A DNA stretch of 64,000 nt from Cryptomeria japonica (GCF_030272615.1 NC_081407.1:151797048-151861047); one strand, 5' to 3'; shown: positions 13,082 through 25,470, numbered from the stretch's first letter. The notes: generated by a model not told the origin, from the sequence alone. Translations and numbers: made by a program.

Positions 13082-13094
13082 GGCTCTGATACCA
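13082..13094 (-). other. E2 primer binding site
   Basis: Plus strand GGCTCTGATACCA, i.e. minus TGGTATCAGAGCC, two bases inside the LTR. This is the standard copia primer site, complementary to the 3' end of initiator Met-tRNA. Confidence 0.92.
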
Positions 13095-13096
13095 AT

Positions 13097-14230
13097 TGAT
13101 AGACTTATAAAGAACTGAGAGAGGGGGGGGTGAATCAGTGATAGAAAAAACAATACCACTTTAAACACATACTGGTAAAGATACTTAACCAGTTTACTTA
13201 ATACTATGCATGCAATCCAAAATGATATTAAATCATCCACAACAAGTAAAACATCCACCATAACACAAGTGTTTATACGTGGAAAACCCAACTGGAAAAA
13301 ACCACGGTGAGATGGGACTCACAAGTTAACTATATGCAGTAACAGGTAACTGACTAGTTAAGGTCTACATAAGTGCTCTGCTAGGAGCGAATCCTGTTAA
13401 AGATCCCAAAGCTCTGTTAGAAGCTATACCCTGTCAAAGGTAGTACCCTATTAGGAGTAACCTCAGTTGAGGATTTTAAACCCAAATTAAATGGATCGCC
13501 TTGTTAGAGGATTTGTACAATGAAGCTTGTTAGAGCTTACCCGGTTAGGGGATTTGACTGTTGTAGTGATTAGAAAACAATAGGTGGTGTGATCTAGAAG
13601 TAGCACAACTTGCTTGAATAGATCCTCTTCTGCTCACTCAAAACTGCATCATCGACATATTCGGCAATGCCTTCAACAACTTAACACTTCTATCTTGCAT
13701 CATAAAAAATATAGTTCATCATAATGTCATTATATAGACATTAGATTTCATGTCGGCTCAGGAATCATATCACAATTTCCTAGGTACAGTGTATCTGGAC
13801 AATCTAACATAACTCATCACAGATTGCCACCAAATTTGTCAGTTAGGGATACCTCATCATGACTGGTGATAACTCATCACTCAATCAGTGAAACCGGTTT
13901 GAATCACCGAAACTGGTTAAGAGTTAACCTCTTCCAACTCATAGACCAATTGTCCTCCATTTGCTTCTTTGGTGATCTCCATTGAATCTCAATGTTGGTG
14001 TCAAGCCATTCCTATATATACCAATTGTCTACAAATACCGGTTAGACACCCTCTAAACCGTTTGAACTTAACTATACATATAATACTGGTTTTGCAATAC
14101 AAAGACTTAGGAGTAATATCGGTTTGTCTTAACTAAGATGACTATGACAATGCAAACATATGTGTGTGTATACATGTGCCATCAATGACAACACATGAAG
14201 TCATCCATTACAATCATCATCAAGCCAACA
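13097..14230 (-). repeat. E2 5' LTR
   Basis: 1134 bp, TGATAGACTT to CAAGCCAACA on plus, paired with 6761-7891. The hairpin next to the primer site is at 13114-13139 (ACTGA ... TCAGT around the G run). GTTA-core motifs are dense at about 13350-13560. Confidence 0.92.
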
Positions 14231-14489
14231 TAAAGTCCCTCTCAAATTTGAAATGGGAAAAAAGGGTTTAAAATGGGCCCCTTTTGGGGAGGACCATGGT
14301 GCCACACCCTAGTGCTACCCTATTTTAGGCTAGGATCAAGGTGCAAGATAAGGGAAAAATTAAAGTTTTTGGCATTTGCGATGCATATGAGCATAATAAA
14401 GTCTTCAATCAGGCCAAGGGGTGCAAACACTAAGGTGAAGACCCAAATGCGGTTGAAAATTACAAGGGGTGCAATTTTAGGACACTACA

Positions 14490-15454
14490 AAAATGAACAT
14501 TCTTTAATTGTATCAACATTTTTATATGTGAGATATTATATATTTTATAAATTTTGTCTACAATTATTATTACATTCCTAATTGAAATCAATTTTTGTTT
14601 CACAATTCAACTTCATAAGTTGGTAGCTAGTAAATATTTATAGTTTTATGCCTAGAATTTCAATTTTGTCATATTTCATGGAGACAAATAGAAGTAACAT
14701 TATCGTAGTTACATTTTTAGTTTCACTAACTAGTCTTTTCACTATAGTTATAGTTAGTTTATTAGTGTTAGACTAAGAAAGTTTGATTTTGTATTATTCT
14801 ACATATATGCTTTAGAAACAAAGAACTCTTTTAATCAAGTTTTTCCTTTCTTTCAAGTTCAAGCTAGATGTCAACTCTCACATAAAATTTGGACCCTCTA
14901 AGCTACCTTCAAAATTAAAATTACTTTTATTTTATACCCATTTACTCAAAAAACACATCACCACTTTCACCTTATATTATTAAAAAATATCACCACTTTC
15001 ACCTTATATTTTTAAAATATATCATCGCTTTCACCTTATCATAAAAAAAAAAGATTGAAAACATAGTTCAAGAAGGTGCCTTGCATTTGAACAATACAAT
15101 TTGAAGTTTGTTTCATTCCAACATGACACAAATACCCAAAATTCCTCCTAGAGATAATTAAAAAAGAGACTGATTTTTTACGCTTATAGGTTTAAAAAAA
15201 AGCATGCCAGGTCTCATATATATCCCACACGTGTAGATTGTGTTTTTGTGAGCTTGAGTGCTTTAATAAATTATTTATATTAGAAGAGTGTTTGGAAATG
15301 TTGGATTTCTCTATTTTCACTTTCCTTGTCAATCTTACGGGTTTCACTCCATTTGATCTTTGTTGTCCTAAAATGAAGCCTAACTTTCTTACAAACAACA
15401 ATTTTTCATCTATTTCATAAAAAACATTTCTATCTGATTGTCACATATGTTTAA
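14490..15454. other. AT-rich stretch, nothing recognised
   Basis: Sequence between the end of the G1 LTR and the first tandem repeat unit. It is AT-rich with a short duplicated phrase near 14960-15030 (TATCACCACTTTCACCTTAT-like, about two to three copies). I see no coding signal, LTR boundary or RNA gene. Confidence 0.6.
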
Positions 15455-17817
15455 TAAGGGGCATCGCATGACCCGATAGGTTTAGATGGCTCATTCACAC
15501 GTGTCACGAGCTCTGAGATACGCAACGTCAAAGTTTGATAGTTTTTACACTTTGAGCAATCAAGGTAAAGCATCGCTAGGGTGTGGCTCAAAATGATCAA
15601 GTGACTTGGCAAGTGAAACAAGGGCATGCCTAGCATAAACCTAGCCTCTCGTACATGCTAGCACTAATGAATCATGCACACGACAAGAGGAAAGAAAGTT
15701 AGGGTATGTTGTCGCCTTTCATTGAATGCATCTAACACATTTTTGTTGCAAAAGAAAAAGTGGCAGCATGGGCAAATGAAATTGAGTTATCCAAAACTGA
15801 GATAGGCTTTTGTAGGGGGGCATGACATGACCCTATAGGTTTAGACAGCTTACTCGCACGTTCCATAGGCTCTGAGATATGCAATGTTGAAGTTTGACAA
15901 TTTTTTACACTTTGAGCACTTAAGGGAAAGTGTCGCTAGGGTTTTGCTCGGAAGGATCGGGCTACTTGGTGAGTGAAACAGGGGCATGGCAAGCATAAAA
16001 CCAACCACCCAGACATTCTCGCACTGACGATTCAAGCCCAAGATGAGCATATTGAAAGTTAACGTATGTTGTCACCTTTCATTAAATGCATCTGACACTT
16101 TTTGTTGCAAGTGAAAAAGTGGTGGAACGGGCAAAGGGAATTGAGTAATCCAAAAATGAGAGAGAGTTTTATAGGGGGGTGTGACACAACTCTGTAGGTT
16201 CAAATGGCTCATTCACACATGCCATGAGCTACGAGATATGCAATGTCAAAGTTTGACATTTTTTTCACTTTGAGCACTCAAGGGAAAGCGTCGCTAGGGT
16301 GTGGCTCAGAAGGTTCGAAGGACTTGGCAAGAAAAACTAGGGCATGGCTAGCATAAAACCGACCACCTAGGCATGCTTGTGTTGATGGTATGTGCCCAAG
16401 ATGAGAAGATCGAAAGTTAGGGTATGTTGTCGCCTTTTCTTGAATGCATTTTACATTTTTTGTTGCAAGCGAAAAAGTGGCGACACAAGTAAATGGAATT
16501 GAGTAATCCAAAACTAAGATAGGCATGACACAACCCTATAGGTTTAGATATCTCATTCACATGTGCCACTAGCTCTGAGATACACAACGTAAAAGTTTGA
16601 CAGTTTTTTCCACTTTGAGAACTCAAGGAAAAGCATCACTAGGGTGTGGCTCGGAAGGATCAGATAACTTGGCAAGTGAATAGGGGAATAGCTAGCAGAA
16701 ACCCGACCTCTCTTACACACTCATGATAATGGTTCATGTCTAGGATGAGTGGATCAAAAGTTAGGGTATGTTATTGCCTTTCATTGAAAGCATTTTACAC
16801 TTTTTGTTGGAAGTGAAAATGTGGCGGCATGGGCAAATAGAATTGAGTAATCCAAAACTGAGATAGGTTTTTGTAGGGTGGCATGATATAACCTCGTAGG
16901 TTTAGAAAACTTGTTCACATGTGCCATAGGCTCTAAGATATGCAACATCAAAGTTTGATAGTTTTTCGCACTTTGAGCACTCAAGGGAAAGCATCACTAG
17001 GGTGTGGCTTCAAAGGATCGAGTGACTTGGCAAGAAAAATAGGAGCATGGATAGTGTAAATGTGGCCTCTCAGATGTGCTTTCTCTAATGGTTTGTGCCT
17101 AGGATGAGAGGAATGAAAGTTAGGTATGTTGCCACCTTTCATTAAATGCACTTTACACTTTTTGTTGCAAGTGGAACAGTGGCAACATGGGCAAATGGAA
17201 TTGAGTAATCCAAAACTGAGATAGGATTTTGTAGAGGGAAATTACATAACCCCATAGGTTCAGATGAATCATTCGCACGTGCCATGGTCTCTGAGATACG
17301 CAACGTCAAAGTTTGACATTTTTTCACACTTTTAGCACTCAAGGGAAATTGTCGCTAGGTTGTGGCTCGAAAGGATCAAACGACTTGGCAAGAGAAATAG
17401 GGGTATGGCTAGCATAAACCCGGCTACCCAAATGCACTCATATTGATAGTTCATGCCCAAGATGAGCAGTTTAAAAGTTAGGGTATCTTGTCATATTTCT
17501 TTGAATGCATTTCACACTTTTTGTTTCAAGTGAAAAATTGGTGGCACAGGTAAATGAAATTGAGTAGTCCAAAATTGAGAGAGGTTTTTGTAGAGAGGCA
17601 TGACATGACCCCATGGGTTTAGACAAATCATTCACATGTCATAAGCTCCAAGATACACAATGTCAAATTTTGACTCTTTTTTGCACTTTGAGCACTCAAG
17701 GGAAAGCGTCGCTAAGTGTGGCTCAAAAGGATCGGGTGACTTGGCGAGTGAAATAGGGGCATGGCTATCGTAAATTCGGTCTCCCAAACATGCTCATACT
17801 ACTAGTTGATGCCTAGG
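15455..17817. repeat. ~357-bp tandem repeat array, left block
   Basis: About 6.6 degenerate units. The landmark TTTGTTGCAAGTGAAAAAGT-type phrase recurs at about 15747, 16100, 16459, 16804, 17161 and 17521 (spacings near 345-360). Other landmarks per unit are GTGTGGCTC, CACTTTGAGCACTCAAGGGA and ATGCCTAGGATGAG. The block is continuous with 26807-28270 across the D1 insertion. Each unit can be read on minus as a short degenerate peptide with LATKSVKCIQ and NCQTLTLRISEL, but every unit is broken differently, so I treat these as by-products. Confidence 0.88.
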
Positions 17818-18717
17818 ATGGATGATTACTAGTTTAGGGTTGTCATTGATGGAAACTCTTCATGAGATTCCCATCCAATAATCACGGATCTTGATTTCCG
17901 GAAGAGGATGTCAATCGATAGGCATTTAACCAATATTTCAGGATAAGCATAGCAGTTTTGGTCTATAAGATTTTCAGTGATTACGGAGCTATGAATCATG
18001 TTTGGGATGATTGGGCTGACATGGAGACATCATTTTATTGTTGTTTTGGTGATTCGCATTTATCTTTGGTGATCCGCTCAAGCCGACATATGACTACACA
18101 TTACATTAGCAGGACGACATGATAAATGATCTATTTTGTAATTGTGAATATATATAAGATCGGTATAGATTATCTTTTTGGTGTATGATATGATTTTATG
18201 TGAGAGAGTGGTGATCAAAAAAAATTTTTGGCATAGTTTCACGTGCACATTCTTGATTCGGTGGCTGACTGAAACAGTGAACAAGGAAGAACGAAGGTGA
18301 TTTTGTCAGTGTATTTGGCACTTAATCAGAGCTTATCCAAGCATTGTAGATGCTATTTTGGAGTTCATCTGTTGTAATTCATCATTAAGGCAATGAGCCT
18401 TCCGAGGTTGTAGCCCTTATTGTATTTGAGCAGTGAGCTCTAAGCAGTGTGCCTAAATGCTTGTGCATTCCCCATATTATAATATTGTTTTGCTACTGCC
18501 CATAGTGGAATAATATTGTGGGTTCAAATCCTATCGTGGTTTTTCCCATTTAGGTTTCCACGTAAAAATACGATGATGATTTTGTGGTTGATTGTTTTAT
18601 GTTCCTGCATTTCAGTTTCATGTTTATGCTTCTGGTTTTTTAAAGTTAAGTCTGAAAATTTGAAAACCGATAGATCATTTACTCACCCCCCCCTCTCAGT
18701 GATCTATGATTCCAACA
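17818..18717 (+). repeat. D1 5' LTR (left end truncated)
   Basis: 900 bp. Aligns with 25503-26806 from GGATGATTA onward and ends TTCCAACA. The hairpin arms ATAGATCA (18670-18677) and TGATCTAT (18700-18707) flank the C run. It holds an ~85-bp stretch (about 18443-18530) absent from the 3' LTR. Solo LTR D2 (933 bp) shows the expected full size. Confidence 0.85.
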
Positions 18718-18718
18718 A

Positions 18719-18732
18719 TTAGCATCAAAGCC
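18719..18732 (+). other. D1 primer binding site, degenerate
   Basis: TTAGCATCAAAGCC directly after the LTR, versus TTGGTATCAGAGCC in intact copies. The G-to-A and T-to-C differences are transitions. Confidence 0.65.
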
Positions 18733-18785
18733 TACTTCCTCTATGGAAGCTTAACTGCTTGAGGAAGGTCTGAGAGATTGACTCA

Positions 18786-19946
18786 ATGGATTCCAATTTT
18801 CAGAGACAACTCAGTGTGACACTTGAGGATCTTGATGCAGCAAGAAATGAGACCAGTTCCTTGAAAACAAACTTGAAATTTTCTGATGATGTCATTAATG
18901 ACTTGAAGGATCAAGTGAACACTTCAAGAGACAAGAGGAAAGAATTGATGGACAAGATGAAGGAGAAAGAAGATCAAATCATGGAAAATCAAGGCAAAGC
19001 TTATGAAGTTGACAAGCTTGAGAGAGAGAATGTTGCATTGAAGAATGAGATACAATCCATTGTGATGAGGTTGACTAAGGAGATTGAGGACCGGAAGAAA
19101 AATGAAGAGAATATAGCACAATAATTGAAGGAAAGAGTTGATGAATGCTTCAAGCTTACCGATGAGAATGATCAGTTGAATCTTGAGTTGACATAGTCAA
19201 GGAATAATGGTCAAGAACTTGAAAGATAGATTATTGCCTTAAGAGTTGAACTTGCTACTGCTAATGATTACAAAGATAAATTCAAAGCTAGCTAAGAAAG
19301 GCTTGATGAGATGCTAAAAAGTTAGAGACATGGAAAGGACATGCAAGGACTTGGATTTGAGAAAGGTGAATCCTTTGGATTTGAACAAAGAAATGCCAAA
19401 CCTAATCAAAAGAAGAGAAAGAATCCTCCGGTAAGACAACCTAATGCCCATAAATTTAAAGGTAGATTCTTTAATTGCAATGAATTCGGTCATATGGTGA
19501 ATTAGTGCAGAAGTAGGATGAATAATGGAATGAACAACATGAATACTGTTCCTACCTTTACCGGTCAGTGTTTCATATGTAATATTTTTTGTGACAAGTC
19601 AAATATGTGTAGAGAAGTAATGAATAACTTCCAAAAAAAGAGGTGCTATGCTTGTGGGATGTTTGGACATATCTCTAACTAGTGCAAGATGAGACGAAAT
19701 CAGATGAACTTCAGACCTATGTAGAATGTTTTTTGTCATGCATGCAATAAAATTGGTCACATTGCAAAGTACTGCAAAAGCAAGAATAGTGCTCTGGTAG
19801 ACAAGAACAAATCAGATGAGAAGGGAAAGGCAAAGGTAGAAGAGATCAGAGACAAACATGAGAAGATGTGGGTCAAAAAAGATGAACCTAAAGCAGACAA
19901 TGGATCTGCACCCGAATCTGGTGCAGGATCTTCATCCAGTAACTAG
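18786..19946 (+). pseudogene. D1 ORF1, gag-like protein with coiled coil and four zinc knuckles
   Basis: Starts MDSNFQRQLSVTLEDLD (ATG 18786) and stays in one frame to about 19946, with at least eight in-frame stops (six TAG, two TAA, no TGA). Residues 1-150 are a coiled coil. The four knuckles are FNCNEFGHMVN-stop-C, CFICNIFCDKSNMC (His lost), CYACGMFGHISN-stop-C and CHACNKIGHIAKYC. In two knuckles the stop sits just before the last Cys, where Gln is common. The C-terminal tail is Lys/Glu/Ser-rich. It has the same architecture as E1 and E2 ORF1, so it is probably Gag/nucleocapsid. Unlike a random pseudogene, the frame is intact and only stops interrupt it. Confidence 0.78.
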
Positions 19947-20162
19947 GGTTTTTTGCCATAGGGCAAACTTTTCATGCAAATTCTAAGAACCCCCTCTTTG
20001 ATGATTTGCAATTGATTTTTGAAGGTTCTAGAAGGATTAAATCATATATGCAGATGTTATCTAAAAATTTTAGAGAAGATTTGATGCTCTGGTAAGTGAT
20101 TCTATGAAAATCAAGGTACCTAGTTGCAACATTTACTGCAATAAAAAATTAGGTTTTCAAAG

Positions 20163-21765
20163 TGTGTGGGGAAAAAAGTGACACTAAGCAAACATGCCCT
20201 AATCTCACTTTCAATCACACACTTGTGGAATACGAAAGAGCCTAGAGGTATCACACAATTGGCTACTTCTTTTTGTGGAAGAGAGAGCCACGGGCTACCT
20301 ATTAGGATTTCTATTCCTTTGTTGCAAATGGTAGGTAGAATGATGCAAGTTCAACTATTAACCCTAAAGTGTAAGTATGAACTAGTAACTTTGAGCACAA
20401 GATTGTAGAATTGAGATTTAATGATGAACAATTGTAAGGATAAGAGGAGAAATGTAAATGTGTACCTTGAATGGATTTGATTTTGCAAGATCTGTCGCTG
20501 AAGCCGAAAGCCTGAAATACTGAAGCTGCTACCTCTGAAACTGCCAAAATTCACTGAAATGGACAAGGACCAGGGCGCCCAGCGCCCCTATCCTAGGGAC
20601 CAAGGCGCCCAGCGCCCCTGTTCTGGCAGGACCAGGGCACCCCACACCCCTGTCCTAGCTTTCTGGGTTGGAATTTGGTTTGAAGTTCTATCTCGGTCCG
20701 CTTCCATCGGATCTGCAACTTGCGGCATCCTTCGAATTCGGAAATCTGCACTTATATCTGAAAAGGGTTGTAGGCGGCTATATAGGGTTTTGCCTTAGTC
20801 AAACCCCCGCTTTGGTGATTTCCACCTCCACGAATAGCCAAGTTGTATAGTAAAAGTTGTGTGTGTGCAGACCTTGTGTGTGTGCAAGATCCTAAAATGA
20901 AAGTAAGCAAGCTAGAGAAACCTAGAAAGTAAACCCTAATTGCTTGTAAATGATAATGTAAATGCTCTAAATCAAGATGCAAAGTGATCTAAAGCATGAA
21001 TACAAATGATATAGTGAGGCTTATGCAAAGAAATGAAAACAACATGAAATCATACCCAACCCCAAGGGAGGGGTACAAGCCAATCTTCAGTCGGTGATCC
21101 CCTATTGCTCTTCAATGTCTTCAAAGCCCTAAATGGATGTTGAATGTTGTTGAAGTCTTCCAAGATCTTCTCTTTCGTTGCATAGAAGGCCCTAGAAACC
21201 AAAAATTCGGATCCTTTCAAATGAAGAAAGAGAGCTCTTATATATGAAACCTTAGGTCTTAATTTCAACTTTTGGCCGACCTAGAGATTGAATCTCCCAC
21301 CAATTTCTTGGGGTTAAGCTTTATTTTATGATTGGATTGCGCTCCTAAAATTTCGGGAAAAATGTCCAGGACCATGTGCACTCCGGGCACCATGGTCCTG
21401 ACAACTTTTCACCAAATTCTCAGGGTCGTCGGATATGATGATTTTAGAGAGAATCCCGAAGTTATAGCTGATTTCGAGATGTTTTGACGCCCGAAATCAA
21501 GCCCCCAAGTTCAAAATAGGACCTAATTAGGGTTTTTGATTAAATGATGTATTAGAGGAATAAAATGAAAGGGGTACACTTTAATGAAAAGGGCCCAACT
21601 TTATGATATGGGAGATGATAAAATAGAACCTTAGACCTAATTAATTTAATTAATTAAGTGCTAAAGGGGAAATGCAATGCAAAATGTAAAATGCGCCAAG
21701 GCGGGTGCTAAACTAGGTGTGAAATTGTACCACCCTAGCAAGTGCGTACAATTTACAATGCTACA
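20163..21765 (-). mobile_element. H: solo LTR inside D1
   Basis: 1603 bp, starts TGTGTGGGG and ends ATGCTACA on plus, flanked by perfect 5-bp target duplications CAAAG (20158-20162 and 21766-21770). It carries three tandem ~30-bp units rich in GGCGCCCAGCGCCCC (20569-20660) and a GGACCATGTGCACTCC-type phrase (21370-21400), also seen in the G-family LTRs, so H is probably gypsy-like. Orientation is inferred from that similarity. Short ORFs within it have no recognisable content. Confidence 0.82.
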
Positions 21766-21959
21766 CAAAGGTTAAAAGGGCATTTCAAAGATTCATTTGT
21801 CACAAAGCAATCAAGAGAATAGTGTAGAGAAGAAGAGAAAAAAAATTTGGCGATCTAAACAATGATTTCAATGATCATAAAGAGAATTTCCGTGCTCAGT
21901 TTTGAATTAAGGTATTTATCTATTTCAGACTATCAATTCCCACAAACCCTAAGTTCGAA

Positions 21960-24900
21960 ATGGCTTCAGCTTTTGGAATTGCTAACCCATTGGTTGTCAA
22001 GATTAAGGATAGAGCCAGACCTATTTTCAAGAAACACTCTTTCAAGTTTGTTGAAGTTGATCTGGAAGGAGCATTTTATTTGGTACCGTATGGTACCCTT
22101 CATAATGAGGATATTAGGGCATACATCCATTGTGATCTTGAGGAGCTTAGTAATACTAATATGCTGACCCTACATAACAAACATTTGGCAGAAAAATATG
22201 AATGCCCTGGTGGATTGTCTGGAGAGGAACCAACAGAACAAAGAGATGGTGATTATTGATGATATGTCAACCTCCAACTCTGCTCCCCAAACTTCCAAGC
22301 ATAGAAACTAGGCAGATGACCTGTGATTTGGAGATAAAGACTAAAGACATTAATCTGAAGCAGGAGAACAAAGACCTAAGAGAATCCGCTAAGGCTACGA
22401 TGATGCTGGTCAAGGACGCAGAAGAGTCCATAAATTTTTAAATTTGAAATGTAATTCTGGTCTTTGTTTGCCAGTCTCTCGTTGGCTCTATGTTCTCCCT
22501 TTTCCTAGTTGTTGTCTTCTCTGCTGGTCTTTTGCAGCTTTTTTGTCTTTGTTTTGTTTTCTCTTGCTTCTCTCATGCCTATCTTTTCATTATGTAAGCA
22601 GGTTTCAAGTCCCTTAAAACTTGATTTTCCTTAATCAAAAAACAAACATTTGGCGGATAGTTTGGGAAACCTCAAACCAAAATATAAGGTTCTTCAGGAC
22701 AAGGGTTTTTTGTAGTTCTTCCATTTTCCATTGTTTGACGAAGCATAGTGGATCCGGTATATTCTCAGTCGAGTCCATGATGAGTTCATATGGCTTGATA
22801 GGCCTCACAAGATCACTAAACAATTAATTTGAGCTATGACATGCCTCAGTGAAACTGGTGAAATACCTAGCCTAGGAAAATTATCAAATAACACAACGAT
22901 AACAACTATTGGTTCCAAGTTCGACAATAGAGAAATGACCATAAGTGAAATTCTGGAGCATGATGTGAAGTTTGCAACAATGGTGGTCAGATACAAAATT
23001 TACCAATCGAGTAGACACAACTCTGTCTCTGGAACTGCCATACATACATTAACATATCAGATGCTCAAAAATGACATGAGGTATGATCTATGTATAGTCC
23101 TTCTGAATGGGTTGATGAGTAAATTGAAGAAAATCAAGCAAGACAAGAAGCACAGTTTTAAATATGGAACTCTTCTTATTTTCTTGGCATTATATTTCTT
23201 GAATGAGATACCCGGTGTCAAAGAAAAGGTCCAATGGGCCTATGATAGACTAACGACAATGCAAATCAAAGAGGGATTGTGGGGAATTAGAGATGCCACA
23301 ATGGGAATATCTACTCTCTAGGGTTATTTCAAAACTTTCCAAGCCGCAATGAGAAAACTATTTGCTTCATGGTTGATAAAGATCAATGCCAAATAGAAGT
23401 CATGGAGCCTAGGATAGTTTGGATTATTCCCATCGGGTATGAAGTTGACTCTATCATGCTTGAGGCATATTCTCAACACCTATTGATCCAACCGATGGAT
23501 CCAAAAGAAGAAAGATTTAGAACATTCAAGGAGAAAGACCTTGAATTGTACAAACAGTTCACTACACCTACTAGAAAAAGGAAAGTTTCAAAGATGGTTG
23601 AGGAAGTGGCAGTGCAGATGGGATTCACCAAGGAGGAGGTGAAGTAGGCCAAAGAAAAACATGCATAGATGCAGGCCAAAGAGGAAACCAAAAAGCCTAA
23701 GGCCAACCCGGTTACCTCGAAGGCTAAACCAATAGAGACCAAGTTTTCCCCTGCTTTGGTGGCACCATCTTCAGGACCAAGCCCATCCGAAAAGGGAGTA
23801 TTGAAACAAAAGGAGAATTCTAAGTAGACTTATGTTGTTGTGTCTTCGGTGGCCTCTAAGACAAAATCTGAGGAGGAAGTAGGCAAGGCTAAGAAGAAAG
23901 GTGAATTTGTAAGAGTGGTGAGGAAGTCACAGTCTAGTGGAGCCTAGCAAAGAAAGAAAGTCAAATTTGAACCTGCCCCTACCAAAAGACCCAAAAGAGG
24001 AAGACAAGTCAGAACTCAACCTAATATAGATCCTAAATCTAGTAATAAGCAAGGTAAATATACATTTGTTCTTCCATTGTCAATAAATCAATTAATTGAT
24101 TAGGTAATTGTGGATGGTAATTTAAAGAATATTAGACTGTATTATGTAAAATGAAATGAAGTAGATCAAAGAAAAGTAGAAGAAGATTGTGTCTTATACT
24201 TGCACAATTTTATTAAAACATTGATTGAGCTAGAGAATAGCATTCCTAAAGACCTATACAACATTATTCATGCAAGGAGACTGACTGCTAGTAGAATAGA
24301 TAAAGAAATGAAAGAAAGAGAGTTGATAAATGTTTGCACCTGTATCACCTGAGATGAAGTCAAAAGGCTCATTGAGGAAGCTAATAAGAAAGAATTTAGA
24401 AGCAAAAATAGGGTAAACAGATTGATGATAGGAAAGATGGAAGAGGTAAGAAAGGAGATAGAGGATATATGGAGAAAAATAATTGTGAATGATCCTTTGT
24501 ATAAAGATGCATTTAATTCTTCTCAGCTGGAAGAAAAAGAAGGTGTTTCTGGTGATCAGAAGGATGAAACTCAGGCCGAGGGACATCCGGAAGATCAAGG
24601 CAACACAACTCTTGATACTAAAACTGGTGATAATCCTCCTCTGATAGACAATTCAACAACCCATGAGATACAAAAGGATGATACTGCACCAAGTGGCAAT
24701 ACCGGCGCACCAGATAAAGGGGATGGAGCAAAGAAAAAGGAACCTGATGAAGAAGAGGTAAAGGTTGTTGAGGTAGAAAAGGTTAAAGGATTTGTTGATC
24801 CAATAATTGACACTCCGACCATCACAAGGACCCAACCTCAAATCTCCATTAATCTAGATGGTCCTCTTAACCTTGGACAAATGTCTCCTATCGAGAAGCT

Positions 24901-25246
24901 AATACTTGCAGCAATCATTCAATCTCAGGCCAGTCGAGATCTGGTAAAATCTGAGTCAGAAGACAAAAATCTCATTTTGATGTTTGTCAATTTTTTGCAG
25001 AAGGTGGCTCCGAGTGTACAGTTAGATTCTAATGCTAGCCCCTCTGGTAAATTGTTAGAATTGATTAATAGTGTAAATACCAGTTTTGATTCTTTAGAGA
25101 AGACTGATACTAAACGAGTTTTGGATAGATTCAAGGATGTAAGAATGTAGACATTCCAGAAAATGATTGAAGATGATAGAGTGAGATTGGACACTCACCT
25201 AGGATTTTTGAAGACCATTTTTTATGACATCTTCAAGTATTTGTAA
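21960..25246 (+). pseudogene. D1 ORF2, conserved E/D-family protein of unknown function
   Basis: Starts MASAFGIANPL (21960). Blocks in order: a start region to HLAEKY (about 22200), where a LINE fragment interrupts; then LSRVHDEFIWLDRPHKITK; MTCLSETGEIPSLGKLSN; VKFATMVVRYKIYQSSRHNS; SFKYGTLLIFLALYFLNEIPG (about 23150-23220). A frameshift near 23330 leads to GYEVDSIMLEAYSQHLL, a basic linker, and an acidic tail with GPLNLGQMSPIEKLILAAI (about 24860-24915), ending FKTIFYDIFKYL. About 940 codons without the LINE. The same order appears in E1 and E2. In-frame TAG stops are frequent. No enzyme motif is recognised. An env-like or captured gene are alternatives. Confidence 0.65.
22193..22640 (+). 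mobile_element. LINE-type 3' fragment inside D1 ORF2
   Basis: A ~450-bp insert ending in a short A tract (CCTTAATCAAAAAA) and flanked by a ~17-bp direct duplication beginning AACAAACATTTGGC at 22176 and again at 22641 (one mismatch). A long target duplication plus a terminal A tract is the signature of target-primed reverse transcription. Only the 3' end inserted. Its total length with one duplicate (465 bp) is a multiple of three, so the ORF2 frame resumes unchanged after it. Confidence 0.85.
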
Positions 25247-25289
25247 AGTCTTTATCTTTATATATAAATTTTGGACAACACCCCATCTT

Positions 25290-25470
25290 TGGCATTGTTG
25301 TCAAAGGGGGAGAGAAAAGGTGAAAAATGTACAATATAGAAGAGTGTAATTATAGGTTTCAGAATTCTTTGTCTAAGGGAGAACCTTATAAAAAAATTTG
25401 ATCCAGCGTAAAGTTCTCAACACTTAGCTATTTTTTCATGAGTGTTGACCTCAATGCCAAAGGGGAAGAT
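25290..25470 (+). other. D1 polypurine tract (two copies)
   Basis: The functional tract is CAAAGGGGAAGAT ending at 25470 beside TGTTGGC of the 3' LTR. A second copy, GTCAAAGGGGGAGAGAAAAG, lies near 25300-25319 with the same TTTGGCATTG lead-in. This parallels the multiple tracts of E2, A1 and B1. Confidence 0.75.

Larger units (their letters stand above)
6761..14230 (-). mobile_element. E2: complete pol-less copia-type LTR element
   Basis: About 7.5 kb on the minus strand: 5' LTR 13097-14230, primer site 13082-13094, ORF1 11826-13034, ORF2 8159-11307, polypurine tract complement at 7892-7905, 3' LTR 6761-7891. Flanks are gaaag (6756-6760) and taaag (14231-14235), a 5-bp target duplication with one change. 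The insertion interrupts the LTR of G1: sequence either side rejoins to match the LTRs of G2 at 37320-37420. No reverse transcriptase, integrase or RNase H motif is visible, so it could only have moved with help supplied in trans. Confidence 0.88.
5490..14489 (-). mobile_element. G1: fragment of gypsy-like element, interrupted by E2
   Basis: Two pieces: 5490-6760 (gag N-terminal coding plus part of an LTR) and 14231-14489 (the outer end of the LTR, finishing ...GGACACTACA). Between them lies E2. Compared with G2 and G3, the part from the gag start back to mid-LTR is missing: the gag start at 6261 is followed within about 100 bp by sequence that lies mid-LTR in the other copies (the stretch containing CAAACCCCAGTTTTGGAATTA, given here in part). 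The outermost ~110 bp at 5490-5600 do not align with G2 or G3 by eye. E1 abuts the left side. Confidence 0.6.

Noticed and set aside
13082-13094. Possible tRNA gene because of tRNA-complementary sequence
   Set aside because: Only the short 3'-end complement is present, as expected for a primer site; no cloverleaf surrounds it.
15451-17342. Series of ~65-80-codon minus-strand ORFs with LATKSVKCIQ-like ends
   Set aside because: They recur because the DNA unit is tandemly repeated. Each is broken differently and none has a consistent start.
21960-25246. ORF2 as a diverged reverse transcriptase or integrase
   Set aside because: No YVDD/FVDD, HHCC or DDE-like pattern in any frame of the three copies.
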